Assembly (NCBI GenBank): GCA_037576195.1
Contig: CM075101.1
Location: forward strand, 28,334,001-28,398,000
Origin: Phytoseiulus persimilis
Lineage: Eukaryota; Arthropoda; Arachnida; Mesostigmata; Phytoseiidae
Direction of reading: 5' to 3'
DNA length: 64,000 nucleotides
Numbering within the stretch: the first letter of the stretch is position 1; each line of letters opens with the position of its first letter. The notes under the pieces are model-generated. The model did not search any database. It was not told the origin of the DNA and was given only the letters and a program-made list of their open reading frames with translations. This document shows positions 13,326 through 24,900 of the stretch, piece after piece. Position numbers and translations under genes: made by a program.

Positions 13326-13967
13326 GGGTGGAACGACCCGTATGCCGCAGCCCAGCTCTCGGCCAAGGACACCAGAGTTCTGACGGGTTCGAAAAGTGCT
13401 GTTGCGGAGTCTCCATCTTGAATTGAATGTGCCGATAACGAACGGAGCTGCGCCCGAGTTTCGGGAACAGTATTGCCCGGTGTTCAATCGGTGCCTTGAT
13501 TGATGGATCGATGCGTGTGGACAGCTTCGCTGCAGGCAACTCAATATCTGTCATCAAAGCACTCATAAGGCTCTGGTCTCGACTCTGCAAGTATTCCGCT
13601 TCAAATGGTAGCGGCCAATCCACAGCTGTGTGAACGAGGAGGAAACTGATCAATGCCTCGCGAGAAAGAAGCAGTGCGACAACGGAGCAATCCGTTGGGT
13701 GTAATATTCTAATATGTTCCAGCAGAGGCCAGCCATCCGCTCCTCATCCCCTCCCGGTACCGCAATGACCCTTCCAGCAGTCATAGGGTCGTCTCGCTCC
13801 GGAAATGGTCGGCGAATGAACTCGTTCCTCAGCTCCAAATATCTCGAGGTGAGCCGGCCTTCTTCATCTTTTAGGTACCTCAGAGTATTAACTCGAGGAG
13901 CATTCTGGAAAACTCGAGCAGAAACTAGAATCGAGCGGATCCAGGGCTGCCTCGCCGGTCGTAACAG
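13326..13967 (-). CDS. Unrecognised coding-like open segments
   Basis: Two abutting minus-strand frames read like protein but match no family I know. The upstream frame is open from 13967 to a stop at 13650 (105 codons). It has balanced amino-acid use, with motifs such as RYLKDEEGR and FIRRPFPERDD. The next frame begins at an acceptor-like CACACAG (exon start about 13625), runs about 100 codons with LPFEAEYLQSRD, and reaches a GTGAGG donor-like site at 13326. The two are one base apart in frame and separated by only about 24 bases. They are therefore more likely one decayed or frameshifted reading frame than two exons. The opposite strand is also partly open, so chance is a real alternative. 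No ATG start can be assigned and no function is proposed. Confidence 0.25.
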
Positions 13968-16900
13968 TCAATCGATCTCGATTCTAGTCGTTCCGTCGTA
14001 CCGAGAAAGATTGCTCGATGTGGGTTTTGCGGACGGGGATATCCGTCGCGTAACTTACTAGGCTGTCTCGGATCGGGTTCCCGCAATGCTGCGAGCGATG
14101 GGTCGTCCAGGGGCCGGCTCAGAATACGAGGATTCATCCTGTGCCGTTTTGCGCCTTATTCCTGGGCATTGTCGGCGCCCAGGGAGTTCCCCCAGCCCGC
14201 AGGGCGATAATCCTCCTCTGAATGCTACACAACAACAGAGTATGTTCTTCAGCACTTTACCGCTATCGACGCAGTTCAGGACGTCCAGATGAGTCGCACA
14301 CCCGAGGAACCGAACTCCGAGCGACGAGTCCGCTCGGAGATCTGCGCGACCAGTCGCTCCTCAGAACAATGCCTCGCCGCTTTATCTCGACTCTTCGTGT
14401 GTGGAAGTTTCGTCAAGCCTCCCGAGAGTCCTCCGCCGTCGCTGGACAAGATGCTGCTGGTCTTTGAGAACAAGATAAACTTGATATCTCCACTTCGGAG
14501 AGTTAGGGGAGGATGAAACCAGGCGGCAAAGCGGAGTAGGAGAACTACCGGACCGCGCAAGGGCAGTTGTAATTGCCTTCTTGCCTCTCCCTCAAACGAA
14601 CAAACAAACAAGCCGACGGACTAACGGCTGAGCGGGCGAGTGGACGGACGGAAACACAGACAGACAGCCTGCCAACCGAGCAACCGACGAACAATCCTAG
14701 AGGGCGTCCTGCGGCATGGCTCTCGTAGCCCTGTTTTAACTCGCAGCGCAAAGTCTGACGATGAAAAAAAATGTGGCTCCAAGGAACTCGACACAGACGA
14801 ATATCAATTCTGTCGACGCTGAGGCTCCGAGAGTTTGCGTCAGAGCGACGACTCCCTGTGTGGAGGATGCCTGGTCCTCCGCCTGGAGCCCGCTGCTTAA
14901 GGATTTGTCACAGGACCGAATCTCCCTCAGAAGAGCCAGCCATGCGGTCCACGGAGACGATGTGGTCTCGGCCCGCTGCGTGGCCTTGCCAGCGCAAAAA
15001 AGGTCCCTCGAAGTGAAAGGGAAACTTCACCGATTTTGATTCGGAGCGACGAAGCGACTTCTGCCGTGGTAGAACTGACGCCGCCATCGCAGTCGTTGGT
15101 GTCTGCCCCCAGAGAACCCGCGCTCCCGAATCAGATTCATGAGAAGCACATTGAAATACAAAAGCTCCCCTCTTGCCCCATTGTTGCGTTTCTTCCTCTC
15201 GGCGCTTGGCAGCGAATTCCTCAAGCGTCCTTCTCAGATCAGCCTTTGCCGCATGTTCCTGCTGCACGAGCCGATCGCCAGTTTCTCCTCCTCGCCCACG
15301 ATTAATGCGAATCGTCCCTTTCGATCTGCTATCAGTTTCGGAAATCCGTGGAGCCAGCCACAACCGAAGCGCACAAACGATCCCCGAAAACGAGCTCGTC
15401 GAGACTCGTTCGGATGGCGATCCATTCATGCGGCGTGAAATGAAAGACGCGAACTCAGGACAGTACCCTCACAATCTCTTTGCATCATGACCTTCAACGA
15501 TATTGGTTGGGGTTTCACGGACGGTGAAGCATTCTATAGAAAAAAAGTGAGCCCGAGGGTCCTCTTGCTCATCAAGGTGAATGGAAAGCGAATACGTTTG
15601 CGGCACCGCCGACCGAAGCCATTTGAAGCCGACGAAGGAACGAAATGGAGCGGTTTCCACCCTGTATCCTCTGTTGCGATTGCCGCTCTCACCGCGAGAA
15701 TCCGATAAGAACTGCCTGGAGACAGAAAAACCGAGAGCCCAATCATTCCAGGCCCCGTCCTCGGATCAATCGCTCTCGTTCGCGGTTTGCGTCTCAGTCA
15801 ATCGGTACCTCTGAAGAATTTTGCGGTATTCGAGCGCGAGATCCGGCCATCGACCGGGGCTCCGAGATTCGAGATCGGTCGAAACGACTGAAGATGATCG
15901 GTGGCGATGCGAACTGGGAGCAACGAGCATGCGTGCTGCGACGCCTCTCGGAAAAACGGGCTGAAACTCCTCGTTCAGCTCAAATGGGCCTATAACGAGT
16001 GAATGAGAGAGAGAGTCCTAAGGGAAAACCGCAGCCGTTCCGGAGCTACATAGAAGTGCGAGAGTTGTTCTCCATCGCACTCCAGCGATGGAAGCGGAAC
16101 ACGGAATCGGTCTGCACCGAAGTATTATACGTAGGGTCCTTCCCGAACTCGCATCGAGTTATGTCTGATCATATTGGGAATCGAAAGCAGAACCCACAGT
16201 TCGTTTCGAAGTTCTGGTTGAAAATGCGCGGAATCGATTTTTCGAGAATAGCTAAATGAATGCTTCATGTTCGAACTTCCACTCGGGTTGGGAATTTCAG
16301 CTCGGTACGAGCGTTCCCATTCATCTGCGCTCCTTGCACTCCGACTCCAGTTCCGTGGTGCTCGGAATCGGAAACTAACTCTCTGATCGAAATGGCTCCG
16401 AGACGAGGAACGGTCTTGTTACTCCGCCGAGCCATCGCGCCAGAATCGTAGCACCGTAAACAAGAGTTTCAAAGAACGACGAATGTGATCATTTTCTATG
16501 GGTATTTAGCTGGGACATCTCGCGGAACTCCCTCCGAAGGAATTATCTGATGTCCAAGCAGAGTGAGTAGGGAACATGCTCCAGAAACCCTGCACTTAGT
16601 CCAGATCCGGAAGCTTTGCCTTCGCTGTGAGAACTGGGGCCTCCTCAATATTCTTCTCGGCGGAGTCCACTCTCGAGATACTCTCGAAGCTCCCAGAGTT
16701 CCCGTGGTTAGCCACGATCGCTATTCTTTCCGAGTTCCGGTTTCTCGGCAACGATTACCATGGTCATGGATTGCTAGCTGCCGACATCAGCTCAGTGAGT
16801 GGTCTCATGTGTCAGGCGCCACATTGCTATCTGGAGAAAGATCTGTCGGATTTTATTACCCTGATATTGAGACGCGTGTGCATCCCGTCTACCCACTGTA

Positions 16901-17364
16901 CGTTTGAGTCGCTTCGTTGGAACGGTATCGTCGCTGTTTGCCTGATTCCCGGCCGGCCCAGCCAGCTATCCGGTTGGACGTAGTCGCAATTCCTTATTTC
17001 AGCTGCAGTTGTTGTCAATGCCGTGTCTCCATTCGGCTCCACGGAGCTTCGTAGGCTGCAGGTGAGGGTGGGATGTATTCGGTCAAAGCGCATCCGACCC
17101 TCGGACGCCATGTCCGTCGCTGCTCCGATACACGGCGGTGATAAATGTAAGACAAAGCGATGACGATTGCGTTCGTTCACTCGGTGTGTTTTTCTATTTC
17201 TCTACGTAGATGCTGCTCCCGGGGTTTCGTATCGGAGGGCCGCACCCGTAAGCCTCGTCGGACTGCACCGTTCCACCGTTGGGAACTCACGATCTGGAGA
17301 ACACCGCGATAGCAACGACCGGGGATCTTTGCCCCGGAATGATCCAATGGCCGGTGGCGTGGTG

Positions 17365-17376
17365 CCCCCCCCCCCC
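17365..17376. repeat. Poly-C tract, 12 bases
   Basis: Twelve consecutive C are followed by TTCTCCTCCCC, in non-coding sequence. Confidence 0.85.
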
Positions 17377-18179
17377 TTCTCCTCCCCGACGATGCCGATC
17401 CGTTCTGACTTCCGAAGATCCAGCAAAGCAACTGAGCGCAGGCCCCCTTGCCCGTCGCCTCCCTCCCACGCCACAGGGGCTGTGTCGCCTTTCGTAGTTT
17501 CGAATAGCTACTATGTGTGGAGAGAGTATCGACCTTTCTCTCTTTTTTGTCAAATACAACCGAGTTCAATCTAGGCTCAACACCGCATTACCAGCTATCC
17601 CGTTCTCTGATCGTGCGAGGGTCACAGGATTAAGCAGTGACTGGATGGTATACCACGGAATTCGCATAACACGAAGTTAGCGGAGCGAAAACGTCTCGTC
17701 TGAGAAGAATGGAGCATGGAGAAAACTTCTGCCGCGAGCCCCACGGCTGTTCTTCGACATATTGAATTTGTTAGCAAACTTGTGATGCATTTATTGACCG
17801 GGAGAGAACGGGTGCATGTGAACAAAAAGCGCTCAGCGCAACCCGACGAGAAAAGCTCCTGAGCCTGGATTGCGGTTGTCCGATGCAAACAAGGGGGAAA
17901 TCGCTCATTTGATAGTCGAGCAACCGATCGGCAAAAGTCGGAGCAGTGTCGTCCGCGGTCCGTTGATCTCGTCCTCAGCGTGTCTCCGGTCACGGATGGT
18001 TCTCAATGTCAAGACCGAGACACTCTTTCGCTATCGACTCGTCGAGCGAGTGTCTCCGTTCGGGTCCGTTCTCTCCGAGAATCCGTCGCACGGGCGAAAA
18101 ACGGTCTCGGGGACCCGGGTCGAGCGAGTGATAATTATTTGAAGATGCCACCTACCACTTAAGCACCCCGAGAGTTTCT

Positions 18180-18269
18180 ACCGCGTTCGGGAATCGAACC
18201 CAATAGCGCTTCCTGATCTTCATGGCCGTGGAGGTGCTGCCACAACCCCCGTGCCATCGGGAACGCGGT
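18180..18269 (-). other. tRNA-like sequence, probable pseudogene or SINE head
   Basis: Read on the minus strand, the two ends ACCGCGT and ACGCGGT can pair over seven bases. A perfect B box (GGTTCGATTCC) sits just inside the 3' end, with a T stem of TTGGG against CCCGA. An A-box-like TGGCACGGGGG is present but begins six bases too far from the acceptor stem, and I could not fold a normal anticodon arm. The 90-base length recalls class II tRNAs (Leu, Ser). No T-run terminator follows closely. The best reading is a decayed tRNA or a tRNA-derived element; chance cannot be excluded. Confidence 0.25.
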
Positions 18270-18913
18270 CTCATTAAATTTTCCGTCCCATCAGAATCTG
18301 TGCGTCCGTTCTGACGACGTGCGTCGATTGGAGAACGCGATCTGGGAGGCAGCGCGACCTTGCATGGCCCATTGGAACAGCAGAGTCGGAAATCAACAAC
18401 GACGGGGGCAGGCAACAGAAATACAAATATAGGAGCGAAAGTCATTGTGACAAACGTGGGAGCGACATCCAGACTCGTCCAATCGATGCTCAAGCGGAGG
18501 GAAGGCTTGCCAGGGCAGGCTGCTGCCGATGTCAGAGGATGCACGTCAGCGGTATGCAAATATGTCCTCGCCGAATGCAGGGAATCTGGCCTTGCCGAGC
18601 CGAGCCAATTGTTCTCTGAAACCCATCCGACGCGGCGTCTCTTCCCTGAGGGCGACCAGGTGGATCAAGCACGGCGCGAGGGCTGGTCTCGTTTCCATCC
18701 CGAACACTTCCGTCCCCTCACTTTGTATTCCTCTCCGGAAGCCCCCTCGCGAGTCTCGTCCGTGACGCGAGTTCTCCGACGATTTCGTTTACTTCGAACG
18801 TGAGGTTTCAGTTTTTCCTCTCGTTGCCTCCCTTGGCAATCCCATCACAGACAGACAACGCAAAACAGTCCCGACAGTGCATCCAGCTCTCCGCTTGTTC
18901 GAGCGCTCGCACT

Positions 18914-18939
18914 GGAGGAGGGGGGGAGGGGGGGGGGGG
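18914..18939. repeat. G-rich tract
   Basis: Blocks of GGAGG, GGGGGG and about twelve G are separated by single A. The plus strand could form a G-quadruplex. Confidence 0.85.
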
Positions 18940-21900
18940 AGCATCTCTGCCGCTCTGAGACATCGCCGAGAGCCTAGTCGGAACGAGGAATAAGGCCACG
19001 CGCAAAGCATTCCGAGGCTAAGCTCCGAGAGGTCGGGTATTCACGCGGCGCTTATCCAGATTGCACCTCGGAACCCCTTGCGATAACCCCGGCTCCGAGA
19101 TCAGATCGAAAACTCTGAATCAGCCCACTCTTTCCTTGATGCGCAGTCGGTCCGCTAGCAGGAGCAAACCCCTCCCCGGCAGCTGGAAGTTCACCCAAGG
19201 GAAACATAGCTTGAGGGAGGAAAGGTTATTTTCTTCCGTTTTCTGTTCCGCTCGGAGGGGGCTCTTTTCTTCTCCCATGACGACAGCCAGCGTTGCGAAG
19301 CCGCAGATGGAAAAGAGAACCAACTACGCGAGAGCCTCCATGCGGAAGATTTTGATGCCGCTGCCCTCGCTAACTCGCTCGGAGCAGCTTCACGCCTTCA
19401 TTGCGAAGATGCTGTTGGCCGACTCCCCTCTCTCTCCCTCTCTCTGTTTCTCTCGGAATCTCCGTCTTTCTCTCCTCATTCGAACACCCTTCGCGAAGCC
19501 GATCTTCTAACCGCTTCGACCCAGCGCGAAAGTCATGCTCTTCCTCAAGCCATCTCCGCAGGCTCAGGCGGTTCTGACTACTTGGTCTGCGAGAACCCCC
19601 TGTAGTCTCTACCCAGCATCCTCGTCCATAGGTTGTGAGAACTCTCTGGAAAGAACTAATACATCGGACTGTGAACTCGGACAAGTTCCTCAAAAGAGCT
19701 CCAAGTGATTCTCACAAGCAACGATCGAGTGCTTCTGATATTATTTATCGATAAACTCTGGAGGGTCAACAGACGCTGCGGCTTCGTTCGGTTCACATCT
19801 TACGCCTGCTCCCTCCTCGAATTTGCCGGTGTTGACTTGAAATGTCTTTTCATAGTGAGTTGTTCCGCTCAGTCAGCTCCTCGATTGATCTCATCCATGA
19901 CTCATGCTTCAGAGGCTACATTTCACGATCTGCCTGTGATGTTTTTCCATGAAATTCTGGCTCGTGACAGTTTCCGTCGTGGCGTAGGTAGTCGTAGTAC
20001 CCAATGCCTTCGGTAAAATTTCACGATGATAATTCCGAGTTTTAGTCCTCTCTCCCTTTCCGGTAGAACTCGATGACTCTGGTACGGGATGGAGGCAGGA
20101 GTTCGCGAAATGTTCTCTGCGCATGGTTTTCGGCCACCGGCCAGAAGTCAATGAATAGGAAGTCGGTAAATTAAGAGAACCTGATGGCGTCAGGGAATGA
20201 TAATCAGCCAGAGACTTCGCGTCCATCTTGCTCACCTCGAATATCTTTGGCCGGGAGAGCCTCGGTGCTAATGAAAAACCCCTATGCCACCAGACTTCCG
20301 GATCAATGCATAATTAGTCGGAGGGGTGAACGACGAGAGCTGTGCCGAGCGGGCTCCTCGATTTTTGCGCACTTCCCGCAACACCCTCGAGATCAACCTC
20401 AAAAAGTTGCGGGCTGTGAAGTGCCGAGAGTTCGTTGGCTCCGTTTCCCTCACCGCTGCCAGGCCGCTAACCGGCACTGTCTCCCGGCGGGCGTTTCGCG
20501 GAGTCATCCGTCACCGCGTCGTCGCCCCTCCTTTCAGGAGAGCACTTCATTCTGCGGCTACGACAAAGCCACAAACGTTGCCTTCGACACCGCGGTCGCA
20601 CCGTCCATACACATCTCTCCGGCGGGAACTCGGCTGACCTCGGCAGTTGTGCACTCGCCGTCCCGAGTGAGAGGTGAGGGTTGTCGAGGCTGACTCAGGT
20701 GAAAAAAATCGGAGATGGCGACCACGGAGACGCGAGAGAGAATACATGGAGGGCTCCCGGCGGGGTTGGCGGGCAGCGCTTGATTGAGAAGAAACTCGGC
20801 AGCCGAAAAACTTTGTTCATTTATACGACGCCCTGCGCTATGCATTCTGCTGCTGTTTTCCGTTGCTTCTTTTTTGGCTTCTCCTGTCGGCCTTGAAGGG
20901 AAAACGACCGGCGCATGGAAGGGTTGGCCTTGGTATATCATGCCTGGCCAGTTGCGGAGTAGGCAACTTGTCTGGCTCGGGGCCGCTGCTTCCGGTCTGT
21001 AGTGCGGCGAGCGAAGTGAGGCCTGAGCAGGACTTGGTTTTCCTTCTCAAACTTCACCTCATTGAGAATGTGTACTGAGCCAGACCCTGTGGGCACTCTT
21101 AGTGCCCAGTGAGTGACATGACGTGACGGTCACTTACGGCATGTCGAAGAGGAAGAAATCTGGAATGGGTTGGTATAATGCGCCGTCTGTCCATTACTCA
21201 GCTAGAGAGGGAGAGCGAAGCACCGACGAGCCGCAGCTCGCACACAGGCCTATGAGAAGGCGCAAAACGATATCTGACTTCCTCAGGGTCCTGTCCAGTC
21301 CATCGAACCAAAGCTTAGAGGGTTCTGCTCTCTGTTCTCGAGAGACCCTCCGGCTCTCCTGGCTTCGTTTACCCGTGAAGAAGGAATCGAAGGTCGGTCG
21401 ACCCCGAGAGATGAACAACGACTCGCCCGAATCGAATGGGAGGCATGCGGAACCGTCCTCGAAAAACACGTGTGCTCGGGGAGAATCGAGCCCTCACCGC
21501 TGAATTCTCACGCTCACGACTTTAGAGTCACTACGGATCCCAACGCGAAAGAGACTGATTGAAAGAGACATTACCTCCCCTGACGCAAGGAAGGTAGAAC
21601 CCATACGAATATACAGAGTCGTGTTCGTGCAGTGGAGTACAGCGCGATGTATAAAGTATTTCCATTGATCTCGAGCCCCAGATGTGACGTGCGGAGTACA
21701 AATATGGCTCAAGAAACATGAAAACCCACGTGCAAAAACTCGCGGGGATTCACTAGGTCCTTTGGTGTGTGACTGCATTTCCCGAAAAGCGCGCGCAGCA
21801 GAGCAGGCGATGGCACGGTTGGCCCGATTGTGCTGTCCGGCCCACGTGCGCGCTATTCTCGCGCGGAGCACGCCGCAACTTCATAATTATCAGTGGATTT

Positions 21901-24900
21901 CGTGAATCGCTGAACATATCCACCCTTGAATCAGAAAACGCCCATTTTGCGGAAAGTTTCGCTTTCCTTGTTCGACTCGAAGAATAATGCGACAGGGGCG
22001 CACAAAACGCTCGTGGGAGCTCAAATGCTCTGAACAGAAATATTGAAAATTCCAGAAGGTTCCGGAGAATGGAACTCTTGGGTAACGATTGAATCGACAT
22101 GAGATTCCCCCACTCTTCAATCTCTCTTTTTCTCGCAGTTCAACTCGTCATTCTCGAGGGACAGGCAGTATTGGCTGACTTGAACTTCCGAAGTTCCATG
22201 TGCACGCGAATGTCCATGCGCATGAGAATCCAGCGGTGAGAGAGGGTTATTGGCACTCGGGGAATCGGCACCTGACCAACTTGGAGCCTCAAGTAACCGC
22301 GAGCTTCGAAGCTGTTCGAATCTGCACCTGTGGTGCTCAGACCAGGCAGTCATTCTAAATCGTCGGTCGAGAAACATGGTTACCCCATGCGCCGCCTCGC
22401 TCAACTCAAGCCCAACCTCTATGGCCTTCCGACATCTCGGGAATCAGCGTGTACTGTTGCGCTCCAGAAGCCGGCGAGTGATTGGTGAGAAAATTGATCC
22501 CGACAGAGAACTCATTGCTTGATCGGCTGCGGCGAGTTGCCATGCCTGCGCTGTTTCGAAGTCCCGCTCAGATCGCTCGGGGGAATTCGAAACCACCCGC
22601 AGGGCTCGAGCACGAGACCATCTTAGTTCCGGATTGGCATAAAAAGACGAGGGGAAACAGGGCCGACGAAACGGAGAAAAGCGCGGACGCAGCTGATGTA
22701 AACTCCGACTCGAATCAAGTCTTGCCCCCCTGCGGCCTTACTGGGTGAAGCGGCTCGGGACCGCACCGGACGAAGCGGCCCTATCCACAAGGCCGCTAGA
22801 CGGTCTGCTCGGAATTTTTGATTTCCATATCTGCCCCGCTCTCGCCCTTCCGCGATTTCCCTCCCAGCGCAAGCAAGGAAACGATTCCACCCGGTCGCCT
22901 TTCCCCTCGCCGTCTTTTTTGTCGACGCGGCCTCTCTCACATTATCTCTCTTAACGCCCGTCATTGAGTTTGCACACGCGTTTACGCGCGGCGAGACAAA
23001 TCGTGCCGCGAGGAATAAGACCGGAAGAGAACGAGATTCGAACGAACAGCGCGAGGATTCGATCCGCCATCTTGAGCTTCGATCGAGTCGATGTCCGTCA
23101 GTCTTTTCGAGCCGCTCACGTTCCACTTTACATCGTCGATCTCCCGGAAGTCCTTTGGCTTGCCCGCCGTTTTCTCCCCGCTTATTCTGCCGTTCGGGCG
23201 ACGGTAGAGTTCTCTGCTATGAGTTCCACAGCGGCCGTTGACGCGGTGTTCAGAAATTCGTTCCGTCATGAATAATGATAGCTAGCTACAACAACTAGGT
23301 TCCGCCGCTTCCTCGGCTAAATTTATCCAGTGTGGTTAATCAGGTTTCTCATTCCCCTGCTCGTTTCCCTGGATTCAGGGTCGCGGGCCACATGTTTTGC
23401 GGGTATTTGATTGGGCAACGCACGTATCCAGCTGCGTCCTGGCGTCAACTCCGCGTTGCTGCTCAGTCCTGAGAGTGTATTTCAGAGGCGTTGCCGCTTC
23501 CCACCGAGGGTCTGTCAGTCGCTCGGGCCGGCGGAGCTTTCTCGCCTTGCGTCCCTCCCTGGTCGTTTACCGCGGATACAGGGTAGGTCCACCAGCAAAC
23601 ATTTCCTGAAACATCCGCGGACCGAGAAAGAACGCCGTTGAGGTAGAGCTGTCTTGGCTCGCTCGAGTACGGCGAGCGGAGTTTCAGTCGGAGGTGTTGA
23701 GATTGCTTCTTGGAACGTCGTTCGGCTGATGGGGAGCGAAACTGAGAGAGAAAAGGAGGGAAAAACCTTCAATGCCCTCGGAGCGCTGGCGTTGAGACGA
23801 AGGACGGCCGTCAAGCTTCTCGACGTCGCCGCAGACGACGGATCTGAGGCAGGAAACGAGAAATTCGTCTACACGAACGACAATGGAACTGTTGACGAAG
23901 GCTTCGCGAGGCCCAAACGTGAATAACGAATGTGGGCTTTAAGGCTTCTCTGTGGAGTCGCTCCATCGTCTGCGGCTGCTGGCGTCTTTAGAAGCATCGC
24001 CAAATTTTGACTAGGATCGAAAGTCCGTCACGAGCGATTTGCATACAGATGAGATTCACCACGAATCCGAACTCCCACGCCTCATTTTCGCAGCGACGTC
24101 GAGGTGATGGTATGAGCCAGGCAACTTATAACCGATGTTATTGCGAAGCCAATAAAACAACGGCTGCGCAGGCGACGGGGTTTCGAGAAAGCGGAGGATT
24201 CGAGCGAAACTGGAATGGCGGGATCCTGAACTCGGCGGGTACGAGAGCAGGAAGAGAACCAGAGCGACGGGGCCGATCGTTGGCAGAGGAAACCTGCTTC
24301 TTTCTGCGGATTACTTCGGGGAAATCATGCTCGGAACTGGCGATAAGGTCCGCACGAGCTTCTGCGAAGTTCCGTTCCCAGGAAATGTGCGAAGAGATCA
24401 CAGCTGCGGATTCGGAATCTCATCTGACCGGTTCACGGACGGCAGCGATGAGTTCCGAAGATTCAAGACGTGAAGGCGCTGGCGAAAGCATGTTTCTCGA
24501 TGGGACATCGGTCGATTCTGAGAGGCCAGAGCCATGAAACAAATCTCCTCCTCAGTTTCTTATCGGCTGAACGAGCGAAAACGAATACCAGCAAGGCAGG
24601 AGGCGGAGGAACGGGGCCACCCTGAGAAGGATATCAGTTCATTCTCCGAATCCGCGAAACTGCGAGCGAAGAATACAGCTGGAAGAGCTTACCATCGCTC
24701 TGACAAGTTCCAAGAAAAGAGCGAGCTCGGAACTATTGGAAAAAAGAGCGAAAAGGCCGAGAAATTCGTATTCTTGCATGTCCCTCTCCCCGATGGCCCG
24801 GGATGGAGGCGGGGAGCTAAAACGGGAATCAGGAGGACAGCTGCCGCTGGTCAAATACGATATCCCCCATGGAACCGGTTTTTGATCCCAGGTTCGGAGA

